Assembly: GCA_041599115.1 (NCBI GenBank)
Contig: JBFHXF010000050.1
Span: forward strand, 1 to 14,075
DNA length: 14,075 nt
Direction of reading: 5' to 3'
From: JACZUI01 sp041599115
GTDB taxonomy: Bacteria; Actinomycetota; Acidimicrobiia; Spongiisociales; ZC4RG35
The notes under the pieces were generated by a model. The model did not search any database and was not told the DNA's origin. It was given only the letters and a program-made list of their open reading frames with translations. The position numbers were made by a program, and so were the translations under genes. How positions within the stretch are numbered: position 1 is the first letter of the stretch; every line of letters starts with the position of its first letter. This document shows positions 7,775-14,030 of this stretch, in pieces.

Positions 7775-8184
7775 CCGCCCACCTCCGCGATTTCGGGCAC
7801 AACGACTTTGGCGGGCCCGAAGGCTGGATCGAGCGACACTCGAGCACCAAAGCGACTGTTGAGATCGTCGAGCGAAACCGGTTGAGGAGGGGGAGTGATC
7901 AAAGCGGCTACAGCGATCACAACGGCGACAACCGCGGCGGCGGCGCCAACCAAAAAGCCGCGGTTGCGTCGCAGGGGAACGACAGCCGGGCCCCTCCGGT
8001 CGACAAGACCTGCCGGCAGTTCGATCATCGGCAGCGATCGGACCGCCGATCGGACCGCCTGCATCTCATCCATCTCGGTCGCGCACCGACCACAGCCGGC
8101 AAGATGTTCGAGGAGGTCTTGCATCTCTCCGCGATCGAGCTCGCCATCCAAATATGCGCTTATCAACTCGCCGGCGTGACTCAT
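7771..8184 (-). CDS. rseA: Zinc-type membrane anti-sigma factor (RseA-like)
   Basis: This 137-aa single-pass anti-sigma factor is expected to hold the adjacent ECF sigma factor at the membrane. The N-terminal domain carries the ZAS motif H-x3-C-x2-C as HLAGCGRC: His27, Cys31 and Cys34. A membrane segment spans about 76-96, preceded by basic RRNRG so that the N-terminus faces the cytoplasm. About 40 extracytoplasmic residues follow, beginning PPPQP, which would be the docking surface for RseB and the target of site-1 proteolysis. The gene overlaps its sigma gene (ATGA, 8184-8181) and the rseB-like gene (ATGA, 7774-7771), which fixes stoichiometric translation. The Cys-containing zinc motif also allows redox sensing, as in other ZAS proteins (family knowledge, not shown here). 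Confidence 0.9.
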   Translation of the reverse strand: MSHAGELISAYLDGELDRGEMQDLLEHLAGCGRCATEMDEMQAVRSAVRSLPMIELPAGLVDRRGPAVVPLRRNRGFLVGAAAAVVAVVIAVAALITPPPQPVSLDDLNSRFGARVSLDPAFGPAKVVVPEIAEVGG

Positions 8185-8684
8185 GTCAAAAGACCCCGCA
8201 AGAGTTTTCGACCACGGTGTATCCGGCTGCGGACAGTCCCGACGGGCACGGCAACGGCGGTCGCGATTTCCTCGTAGGACAGACCCACGACATCACAGAG
8301 GACGACTGCCTCCCTGAACTCATAGGGAAGATCCATGAGCGCCTTCTGGATGTCGTCGCCCAGTGTGAGACGCTCATACTCGAAGTCGGACGACGGAGAC
8401 ACCGACAAGCCCCACCGATCGACATCTTCGGGGATAGGGGTGGTGGGCCGTCGCTGTCTGCGCCGGACATCATCGAGGAAGGCGTTCCGGGTGATCCGCC
8501 ACAGCCAGCCCTCGAAGCTCCCAGGCTGGTAAGAGTCCAAACCCTTGCGGACCCGGAGAAGGACTTCCTGCACCAAATCGGACGCGTCGGCAGGGTTACC
8601 GGTGAGCCGGTAGGCGAAGTTGTACATCTTCCGTCCGTAGACACGTGCGACCTCTTCCCAGGTGAGTGGGACGGACTCCGTCAT
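8181..8684 (-). CDS. sigE: ECF sigma factor, SigE/RpoE type
   Basis: This 167-aa group 4 sigma factor has region 2 at about residues 10-78: YNFAYRLTGNPADASDLVQEVLLRV, then FEGWLWRITRNAFLDDVRRRQRR, the -10 recognition part. Region 4 spans about 108-163: LPYEFREAVVLCDVVGLSYEEIA then VPVGTVRSRIHRGRKLLR, the helix-turn-helix that reads the -35. There is no C-terminal extension. It is co-transcribed with its anti-sigma and the rseB-like gene through ATGA overlaps. A GGAACC-N16-CGTT element ends 16 nt before the start codon, so the gene probably activates itself. The symbol is by analogy with mycobacterial sigE, based on neighbours (rseA, tatA, htrA) and not on a phylogeny. Confidence 0.92.
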   Translation of the reverse strand: MTESVPLTWEEVARVYGRKMYNFAYRLTGNPADASDLVQEVLLRVRKGLDSYQPGSFEGWLWRITRNAFLDDVRRRQRRPTTPIPEDVDRWGLSVSPSSDFEYERLTLGDDIQKALMDLPYEFREAVVLCDVVGLSYEEIATAVAVPVGTVRSRIHRGRKLLRGLLT

Positions 8685-8700
8685 AGAGACCTAATGCATC

Positions 8701-8726
8701 AACGCCGGACGGCGGGTTTGGGTTCC
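8701..8726 (-). promoter_or_regulatory. ECF-type (SigE-like) autoregulatory promoter upstream of sigE
   Basis: Read on the minus strand, GGAACC (8726-8721) is followed by 16 nt and CGTT (8704-8701). This matches the GGAAC...CGTT layout used by RpoE/SigE-type sigma factors, with correct spacing. CGTT is 16 nt upstream of the sigE ATG (8684), which would give a leader of roughly 8-10 nt. The first G of the -35 is the last base of the tatA stop codon, so the promoter fills the 41-nt gap almost entirely. Confidence 0.7.
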
Positions 8727-8950
8727 TAGGCGTCCGAAACGGACTGATCCGGACCGGCTGAACCAGGAGCCTCGGGCTCCGCTGCTTCGGTATTCGTCGC
8801 CTGCTTGGCGCCTTCCTCAATGCCCTTGCGGAACTCCTTCGCCGAAGCGCCGAGTGAGCGTGCCAGATCGGGCAGCTTCTTCGCACCAAAGACGAGAAGC
8901 ACGATCAGCAGAATGATCAGCAGCTCTTGTCCTCTGAGACCACCTAACAA
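8726..8950 (-). CDS. tatA: Twin-arginine translocase subunit, TatA/TatE family
   Basis: This 74-aa protein has one short N-terminal membrane helix (about residues 9-22) followed by the family hinge FGAKKLPDLARSLG (21-34). A basic amphipathic helix runs to about 50, then an acidic, Ala/Pro-rich tail. TatA proteins assemble with TatC to export folded proteins. The sequence fits TatA better than TatB, although the N-terminal GQE includes a Glu, a residue typical of TatB at this position, and sigE loci of mycobacteria carry tatB here. The start is TTG (8950-8948), chosen because AAGGAGG sits 5 nt upstream (8962-8956) and no ATG or GTG is available. It lies 41 nt upstream of sigE on the same strand and 53 nt after the Mrr-like gene. 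No tatC is visible. Confidence 0.9.
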   Translation of the reverse strand: MLGGLRGQELLIILLIVLLVFGAKKLPDLARSLGASAKEFRKGIEEGAKQATNTEAAEPEAPGSAGPDQSVSDA

Positions 8951-8955
8951 ACGAA

Positions 8956-8962
8956 CCTCCTT
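8956..8962 (-). promoter_or_regulatory. Shine-Dalgarno that fixes the TTG start of tatA
   Basis: The minus strand reads AAGGAGG, then 5 nt, then TTG TTA GGT. This consensus-quality site supports a rare TTG start. It is notable because several other genes in this window lack a Shine-Dalgarno. Confidence 0.7.
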
Positions 8963-8981
8963 ATTCAGGCCAGCTTACCCC

Positions 8982-9000
8982 GAACCAGGATCCTGAGTTC
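8982..9000. repeat. Inverted repeat in the gap between the Mrr-like gene and tatA
   Basis: GAACCAGGATCCTGAGTTC has a perfect 10-nt palindromic core, CAGGATCCTG, with GAAC/GTTC flanks offset by one base. There is no following T-run on either strand, so a terminator is unlikely. On the minus strand it contains GGAACT, like an ECF -35, but no CGTT at 16-17 nt. It may be an operator or simply chance. Confidence 0.3.
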
Positions 9001-9003
9001 CGC

Positions 9004-9939
9004 CTAACCCAAAGCCATGGAGTCGATGAACCTCTGAATGCGCTCCCTGGTGACGAATCGAACCCGAGGCTCGTTCCGCTCCACCTCGTGAATCATGTAG
9101 GGGCCCCATTTGTCGGTGAGAAGGATTCCCCGTTGAGCTCCCGATGTCCCGAACTCGACGATGAACTTGCGTATCAGGCGCTCCTCGAGTTCGGGATGGG
9201 CGCCTGACTCGTGGATTTCGGTGCGTATGAAGGTCTGAATGGTCCCCTTCGTTGCCATATAGGTATCCGGCTCACCGGCCGAAACCACCTTGTAATCGAA
9301 CAATTCGAGGATGGCGAGAACGAATTCGGGGCCGCTCAGAGACTCGGGATCCACCCCCTTCGCCCTCATCCCACGCTCGAGACCCTTGGGAACCCTGATC
9401 TCCTCCCGTAACGGCCGAAGATCGTCGGACGGCACCTGGATCTTGGTCTCCACCTGGATCACGGAATCCGATTCGAACTGGGAGACAAATGGGTCCCGAG
9501 CCAAATGGCTGAAGCTGAGCATTTCTGCCGACACAGACGGCGGAGGCAGTTCACCAGGCGAGGGCAGCTTCGCCCTTCCTACTTCTCTCGTCTCGCCCCT
9601 TCCGGCCAAGACCACGATCTCGGTGACATCATCGATGGGGAGCACATGACGCTTCTCACGGACCACTTCCACCGCTTCATCCACCAGCAACTCGTCGAGG
9701 ACCTCGTCATCGGCATCAGGCAATGGGACATCGAAAGTGACCCGGGCCTCCGATCCATGGACGTGAAAGTCGACCACGGGGGCATGACGACCCAAAGGGT
9801 CTTCTTGGGTCTCGGGTGGTCGGAGCCACGACTTGTCGTCGAGATCCAGTGAGGCCGCGCGCTTCCGCTGCGCACGCAGCCGGATCGCAACGACCACCAG
9901 CACAGCAGTGGCCACGAAGGCAGCAATCCCGCCTTCCAC
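9004..9939 (-). CDS. Membrane-anchored protein with a degenerate Mrr-like (PD-(D/E)xK) domain, function unknown
   Basis: The 311-aa protein starts at GTG (9939-9937) behind AAGGG at 8-nt spacing. One N-terminal membrane helix (residues 4-20) is followed by RLRAQRKR, so the rest should be cytoplasmic. The region from about 55 to 195 is acidic and unrecognised. The C-terminal part (about 200-310) has the pattern of Mrr-type restriction-endonuclease folds: GPEFVLAILELFDYKVVSAG, then a central strand pair, then GTSGAQRGILLTDKWGPYMI, then VRFVTRERIQRFIDSM. The expected catalytic D...(E/Q)xK residues are not obvious; the corresponding stretches read EPDTYMATKG and TFIRTE. It is therefore probably not a nuclease, and the fold call itself is tentative. 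It lies between clc (33 nt) and tatA (53 nt) on the same strand. Confidence 0.6.
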   Translation of the reverse strand: MEGGIAAFVATAVLVVVAIRLRAQRKRAASLDLDDKSWLRPPETQEDPLGRHAPVVDFHVHGSEARVTFDVPLPDADDEVLDELLVDEAVEVVREKRHVLPIDDVTEIVVLAGRGETREVGRAKLPSPGELPPPSVSAEMLSFSHLARDPFVSQFESDSVIQVETKIQVPSDDLRPLREEIRVPKGLERGMRAKGVDPESLSGPEFVLAILELFDYKVVSAGEPDTYMATKGTIQTFIRTEIHESGAHPELEERLIRKFIVEFGTSGAQRGILLTDKWGPYMIHEVERNEPRVRFVTRERIQRFIDSMALG

Positions 9940-9972
9940 GAGGTGTCCCTTCTCTAGATCTGGTCGACAATG

Positions 9973-12060
9973 CTAGAGGCGAGATCCATTACCCAAAGAA
10001 TCGCCTCGTGATTCGATGTCCGACAGGGTTATCTCGGCCGTGGGCTCGTCGGCACCCTGGTTGAGGCGGCTGACCACCCGCCGTTTCGACGATTCCGAGC
10101 CAAAGGCGGTGACCACATCGCCGGCCAGGAGCACAGTGTTGCCGGTCGGCACCACGACCTCGCGACCCCTCCGCACCGATACCAACGTCGAACCTTCCGG
10201 CCAGGCAACCTCCTTGACCGGTCTCCCGTCGGCGATGGAGCCCGGCGGAACCCTGAAATCGAAATAGCCCGCACCGGGATCGGTTCGCTGCGCTAGACGG
10301 GCGCGACGAAGCTCGACGTCGGTCGAGGAAGACAGGGCCTCGTGATAGGCCCGCACCGCGTCTTCGCGGCGAAAGACGCCGACGAGCAAGCCGGGCGTGT
10401 CCTCGTCAACCACCGGAAGTCTTCCGAATCCGAGGGCTGCCATTCGTTCCAGGGCACGCGACACCGGGGTGCTTGGCACCACGGTCACCGGGCGTGGGGT
10501 CATCGCTTCACGAACGGTCACCGCGTCACTCGGCCCACCGTATCGGACGATGTCCGAGACCGTGATTATCCCGATGAGTGCTCCATACTCCACGACCGGA
10601 ACACCGTGGTAGCGGTAACGGCTCAGCTGTGCGTCCACCACTCCGATGGAGTCATCGGGAGACGCGACGAACTCGAGCGGCGACATGACCGCCGCGACGT
10701 CGATCGTGTCGAGCAGATCAACTTCACCGCTTGGGCGGACGGTTATCCCCTTCCTGCTGAGAGGAAGCGTGTAGACCGAGTCCTTGGAGAATCTCTCGGC
10801 AAGGAAAGTCCCCAGCGTCGCGGCAAGCATCAACGGAAGAATCAACTTGTAGTCGTTGGCGCCGGTGATCTCGAACACGATCAGAATCGAGGTCAGGGGG
10901 GCTCTGGCCACTACAGCGAACATCGCCGCCATCCCCACCACGGCGAAGGCGCCGGGAACCAGTTCGGTCGACCAAATCGGCTGGATGAGACGGGCAAAAC
11001 CGGTCCCAACGGCGGCACCCATGAACAGCGACGGCATGAAAGCACCACCCGAACCGCCCGAGGAGATGGTGAGAGACGTTGCCAGCGCCTTGCCCAGAGC
11101 CAACAAGAGGAAAACCCACCACAAGTCCGAAACGGCTCCGGTGATCTCGTTGTGCAGCAACCCGTTTGTCACATCCTGACCGGTTCCGAACAAGCGCGGC
11201 TCGAGATAGATCAGTCCAGCCACAAGCAGCCCCGCGGCAGCGGGACGGACTGGCCCCAGGCCTGTCCCTCGAACCTCGGTGAACCTTTCCGTTTGTTCCA
11301 GCATCTTGAGAAACAGCAGACCGAAGACAACCACCACGAGCGCCATGAACCCGTATGGAATCAACTCGCCGAAGTCATTGAGTTTGTACGCGCCGGCATT
11401 GATGGCGAGTTCCTCTCCAACAATGCTTCGCGTGGTCACAGCGGCGGTGACCGAGGCAATGACCACCGCAGACAGATGTCGGGAGGCGAACGATGAGAGA
11501 ATGACCTCGAGGGCAAACAGCATCCCGGCGATGGGAGCGTTGAAAGACGCCCCGATGCCGGCGCCGGCGCCGGCCGCCACCAGAGATCGGACCTGATCCT
11601 CGCCGAGATGAAATCTCCTCGACATCCAGGAGCCTATGGCAGCACCAATTTGAACAAATGGCCCCTCCCGACCCGCCGAGCCCCCGGTGCCAAGGGTGGC
11701 CGCTGTGGCGAGAATCTTTAGCGGAGCCACCCTTCCCCGGATATGGCCGCCCCTGACTATGAGGGCGATTTTGGCCTCAGGCACCCCGTCGCCGGCAACC
11801 TCCGGAGCGAAATATCTGGCAATCGCCCATGCCAACACAAACCCAAGGGGAATGGTGAGGAAGACCCAAATCCGCCCAGAGGAGAGATCTAAGTCCTGAA
11901 ACCACTCACTCATCTGTTTGAGCAAGAGAATCAGACCGGCCGCTCCGATCCCGACTCCGACTCCGACAATTGCCGCGACGGCAAGGAAGCCACCCATCTG
12001 CCTCTCGGCAAGAACGCCCACGGCGGGGAGGCGACGGAAGGTGTCCAGCGGCTTGGTCAT
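9973..12060 (-). CDS. ClC-family chloride channel/antiporter with CBS pair and C-terminal RCK_C (TrkA-C) domain
   Basis: This is a 695-aa anion transporter counted from the ATG at 12060; an in-frame TTG at 12117 is possible but would abut the divergent gene. The ClC core spans about 20-430. GDGVP (90-94) replaces the GSGIP of E. coli ClC-ec1. GREGP (130-134) carries the gating Glu132, which favours H+/Cl- exchange. GIGASFNAPIAGMLFALE is at about 168-185, GSGGAFMPS at about 336-344, and NDYKLILP holds the chloride-coordinating Tyr404. Two CBS repeats follow (about 459-571), then a domain (about 593-671) resembling RCK_C, both likely cytoplasmic ligand sensors. No Shine-Dalgarno is visible; TACGCT (12073-12068) ends 7 nt before the ATG. 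The gene begins a same-strand run ending at the rseB-like gene, so it may be part of a long transcript. Confidence 0.9.
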   Translation of the reverse strand: MTKPLDTFRRLPAVGVLAERQMGGFLAVAAIVGVGVGIGAAGLILLLKQMSEWFQDLDLSSGRIWVFLTIPLGFVLAWAIARYFAPEVAGDGVPEAKIALIVRGGHIRGRVAPLKILATAATLGTGGSAGREGPFVQIGAAIGSWMSRRFHLGEDQVRSLVAAGAGAGIGASFNAPIAGMLFALEVILSSFASRHLSAVVIASVTAAVTTRSIVGEELAINAGAYKLNDFGELIPYGFMALVVVVFGLLFLKMLEQTERFTEVRGTGLGPVRPAAAGLLVAGLIYLEPRLFGTGQDVTNGLLHNEITGAVSDLWWVFLLLALGKALATSLTISSGGSGGAFMPSLFMGAAVGTGFARLIQPIWSTELVPGAFAVVGMAAMFAVVARAPLTSILIVFEITGANDYKLILPLMLAATLGTFLAERFSKDSVYTLPLSRKGITVRPSGEVDLLDTIDVAAVMSPLEFVASPDDSIGVVDAQLSRYRYHGVPVVEYGALIGIITVSDIVRYGGPSDAVTVREAMTPRPVTVVPSTPVSRALERMAALGFGRLPVVDEDTPGLLVGVFRREDAVRAYHEALSSSTDVELRRARLAQRTDPGAGYFDFRVPPGSIADGRPVKEVAWPEGSTLVSVRRGREVVVPTGNTVLLAGDVVTAFGSESSKRRVVSRLNQGADEPTAEITLSDIESRGDSLGNGSRL

Positions 12061-12067
12061 CGAGGGC

Positions 12068-12073
12068 AGCGTA
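12068..12073 (-). promoter_or_regulatory. Candidate -10 for a leaderless clc transcript
   Basis: The minus strand reads TACGCT, then 7 nt, then the ATG at 12060. There is no Shine-Dalgarno. I see no good -35, so this rests on hexamer and spacing only. The 56-nt gap 12061-12116 must also hold the promoter of the divergent membrane protein gene, for which I find only a poor match (AAGAAT, 9 nt before the ATG). Confidence 0.35.
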
Positions 12074-12116
12074 TCGGGCTCGACTCGGGATGCAGGTCTC
12101 GACAAGAATCGCCCCA

Positions 12117-12938
12117 ATGAGGTTTCGAACTCACTTGGGTCGGGGATTGGACCGAAGACTGCCTTCCACTCGGATGATCCTGGCCCTGACCACCCTGGCC
12201 GCGTTGGGCGGAGCAGGACTCGCCGTCTTCTACCAGGGGTCCCCGTGGCTGTTTCTCCAGGCGGGAGGAGCGGTATTCCTCACCTGGGCTCTGACCAGGG
12301 AACTCGACCCGGACAGGGTCAATTCGGCCCTGTTGGCAGGGTTTCTGGCCGGGATCTGGGCCCTCACCGAGCAAGGAGTTGCCCTTCTCCCCCTGCTGGG
12401 GATGCTGTTGGTGGCCCGTTTGCTGGTGGAATCCACGGGACGGAGGCCTTTGACGACCGACGTCCTCACCGTTGCCGCGCTGGCCGCGGCTATCTCCTTC
12501 AGCCCCCTAGGTTTCGTAGCCGGGTTCGGGATCGCCGTTGCGCTGTACCTGGACGACATGATGTCTCGAGAACGCGAGTCCTCAACGGTGCTGCTGGCAA
12601 CAACAGCAGCCCTCGGCTCGGCATTGGTCGCCACGCTGGCAAAGGCGTTCGGCACGACCACTCCAGCCCTGCATCCTGCCCTCGTGGCAGCCTTTGTCAT
12701 CCTCGCTCTGGCCGCAGTCCGGGTTCCTCCCCAACCGACCAGTCAGGTCGATTCGCGCCGCAAGACATTTATCAGACAGGACCGTCTTCAGGCGGCCCGG
12801 GTGATCGTTGGCCTGCTCACCGTGCTCGGTGGTCTTCTCGGTGGGGCGGCGGCGGCCGGACTGGTGCCGGTGGCAGTTTCTCTGGGAACGGCCCTCGTCT
12901 CCAGTGAAGCTGAACGAGCAACCCGGGCGAGGCTCTAG
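12117..12938 (+). CDS. Multi-pass membrane protein of unknown function
   Basis: I do not recognise the family. From the ATG at 12117 the protein has 273 aa. It has a basic N-terminus (MRFRTHLGRGLDRR), then about six to eight hydrophobic segments, at about 20-38, 43-58, 70-84, 87-104, 113-147 (probably two), 158-177, 186-201 and 227-262 (probably two). A charged RELDPDR motif (61-67) follows the second segment and a DDMMSRERES loop (146-155) follows the fifth; similar ARELDPD motifs occur in uncharacterised prokaryotic membrane proteins. A cytoplasmic basic loop lies at about 202-225. The start is uncertain: ATGs at 12090 and 12174 are in frame and none has a Shine-Dalgarno. It is divergent from clc with a 56-nt gap. 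An overlapping frame-shifted reading from 11918 is a low-complexity shadow. Confidence 0.75.
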   Translation: MRFRTHLGRGLDRRLPSTRMILALTTLAALGGAGLAVFYQGSPWLFLQAGGAVFLTWALTRELDPDRVNSALLAGFLAGIWALTEQGVALLPLLGMLLVARLLVESTGRRPLTTDVLTVAALAAAISFSPLGFVAGFGIAVALYLDDMMSRERESSTVLLATTAALGSALVATLAKAFGTTTPALHPALVAAFVILALAAVRVPPQPTSQVDSRRKTFIRQDRLQAARVIVGLLTVLGGLLGGAAAAGLVPVAVSLGTALVSSEAERATRARL

Positions 12939-12941
12939 GGT
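12936..12941 (+). promoter_or_regulatory. Candidate -10 for a leaderless DUF2277 transcript
   Basis: TAGGGT begins at the stop codon of the upstream membrane protein gene and is followed by 7 nt and the ATG at 12949. The only Shine-Dalgarno-like sequence is a poor AGGG inside this same hexamer. Read-through from the upstream gene is an equally good explanation. Confidence 0.3.
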
Positions 12942-12948
12942 TTCCGAT

Positions 12949-13167
12949 ATGTGCAGATCAATAAAAGTCCTGCGGGACGGCGCTACCCCGGCGGCCTCAG
13001 AGGAGATCGAGGCTGCCGCCCTCCAATACGTCCGTAAGATCTCGGGATTTCAGCGGCCGGCGGCGCACAATGTCGCGGTTTTCCAGCAGGCCGTTGCCGA
13101 CATCGCTGCAGCGTCTCAGCAACTCCTCGATTCCCTCGAGATTCGTGGAGCGGTCAGAGCCGTTTAG
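12949..13167 (+). CDS. DUF2277 family small protein
   Basis: The protein has 72 aa. The N-terminus MCRSIKVLRD and the core EEIEAAALQYVRKISGFQRP (residues 18-37) match the DUF2277 pattern as I know it: MCRNI..L...P.AT..EI.AAALQ.VRK.SG...P. It is mostly helical, with no membrane segment, and is probably cytoplasmic. The Cys2-Arg3 pair is a hallmark of the family, and its function is unknown. The C-terminus is short compared with members I recall at about 80-90 aa. It starts 10 nt after the membrane protein stop, so the two may be co-transcribed. Its TAG stop (13165-13167) overlaps the stop of the convergent enzyme gene. Confidence 0.88.
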   Translation: MCRSIKVLRDGATPAASEEIEAAALQYVRKISGFQRPAAHNVAVFQQAVADIAAASQQLLDSLEIRGAVRAV

Positions 13168-14030
13168 AGAACGGTACCGATTCCGGCAATAGCGGCGTTC
13201 TCCAGGGCCCGCTGGGCAGCAGCCACGTCCTGGATGGCGATGCCGACACTCTTGAAGATGGTGACTTCGGCGTCGATCGACGGATGATTCCCGGCTAGAA
13301 GGTGGAACAGTGTCGTGCTTGGCTCAGATCCGGCCTGTATCAGGTCGCCGGCCTCGGCAGCGGCCGCATCGAAATCGTCCACGACCACATAGGACCGCCT
13401 CACCAACCCGGGCGGCAACTCGACCATCGCCGGTGTGAAGGCGCCGACGGCATTGACATGGCTCCCCGGTCTCACCGACGAATCGTCGAACAACGGCGAA
13501 TGCGATGGTGTCGCACACGAGATGACATCCGCCTGGCCAACCGCTTCGTCGGGATCAACCACCGATTCACCCCCGACCCGAGCGGCGAAGTCGGCCGCAC
13601 GGTCTTTCGACCTCGACCAGACCAGGATCCGCCGAATGGGACGAACTGCCCGAATAGCTTCAATCTGGTCGAACGCCATGGCGCCGGCTCCCAGCATCGC
13701 CAGACAGGACGCCGTCTTCGCAGCGACGAGTCTTGTGACAAGACCACAGACGGCTCCGGTTCGTATCGCGGTCAAAGTCGGGCCGTCGACGATCCCCAGT
13801 GGCACCCCGTCGGGGCCAAAGACGGCCACCAGTCCGCTCGGATTCCCAGGAGATGTCGAGACGACTTTGACAGCCATCACCTCGCCAACCCGGCCGGGCA
13901 TGATGAGCGACTTGCCCACAAGCGACCTGGGCGGCATCTCCGTGTCGCTGGAGAAGGCATGCTCCATGGCCTCGATGGCGTCGGCCATGGGCAGGCAGGC
14001 TCTGGTCTGTTGAGCGTCGAGATGAATCAT
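13164..14030 (-). CDS. Ornithine cyclodeaminase/mu-crystallin family NAD(P)-dependent enzyme, probably an imine reductase
   Basis: The 288-aa protein has the family layout: an N-terminal substrate domain with conserved Lys55 (AVKVVS) and Arg90 (TAIRTGA), the Rossmann motif GAGAMA (114-119), HVNAVGAFTPAMVEL (191-205), and the C-terminal TIFKSVGIAIQDVAAA (257-272). True ornithine cyclodeaminases have a catalytic Asp in the GxDxPGKxEL stretch; the aligned position here is Phe198. That favours a ketimine or pyrroline-2-carboxylate reductase, or an alanine-dehydrogenase-like enzyme, over a cyclodeaminase. It is shorter than the usual 315-350 aa, with a compact N-terminal domain. The ATG at 14030-14028 overlaps the preceding stop as TGATG and has AAGGGGG (14047-14041) at 10-nt spacing, so it is translationally coupled to an upstream gene. 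Confidence 0.88.
   Translation of the reverse strand: MIHLDAQQTRACLPMADAIEAMEHAFSSDTEMPPRSLVGKSLIMPGRVGEVMAVKVVSTSPGNPSGLVAVFGPDGVPLGIVDGPTLTAIRTGAVCGLVTRLVAAKTASCLAMLGAGAMAFDQIEAIRAVRPIRRILVWSRSKDRAADFAARVGGESVVDPDEAVGQADVISCATPSHSPLFDDSSVRPGSHVNAVGAFTPAMVELPPGLVRRSYVVVDDFDAAAAEAGDLIQAGSEPSTTLFHLLAGNHPSIDAEVTIFKSVGIAIQDVAAAQRALENAAIAGIGTVL

Noticed and set aside
8901..9003. A second full ECF promoter before tatA
   Set aside because: GGAACT is present, but no CGTT-like -10 lies 16-17 nt downstream, so I list only the inverted repeat.
10342..11496. Long plus-strand open frame (384 codons) antisense to clc
   Set aside because: It lies wholly inside the ClC gene, whose motifs and domain order are unmistakable. 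The translation is low-complexity, rich in His, Arg and Gly, with no recognisable domain, as expected of a shadow frame in high-GC DNA.
12061..12117. TTG start for clc at 12117, adding 19 residues
   Set aside because: It would place both divergent start codons on the same bases and leave no room for promoters. The ATG at 12060 is a better fit to the family N-terminus, though the evidence is not decisive.
11918..12907. Plus-strand open frame of 329 codons overlapping the unknown membrane protein
   Set aside because: The alternative frame gives a coherent multi-pass membrane protein, while this one is Arg/Ser/Pro/Gly-rich with no structure, and its first 140 nt lie in the clc coding region.
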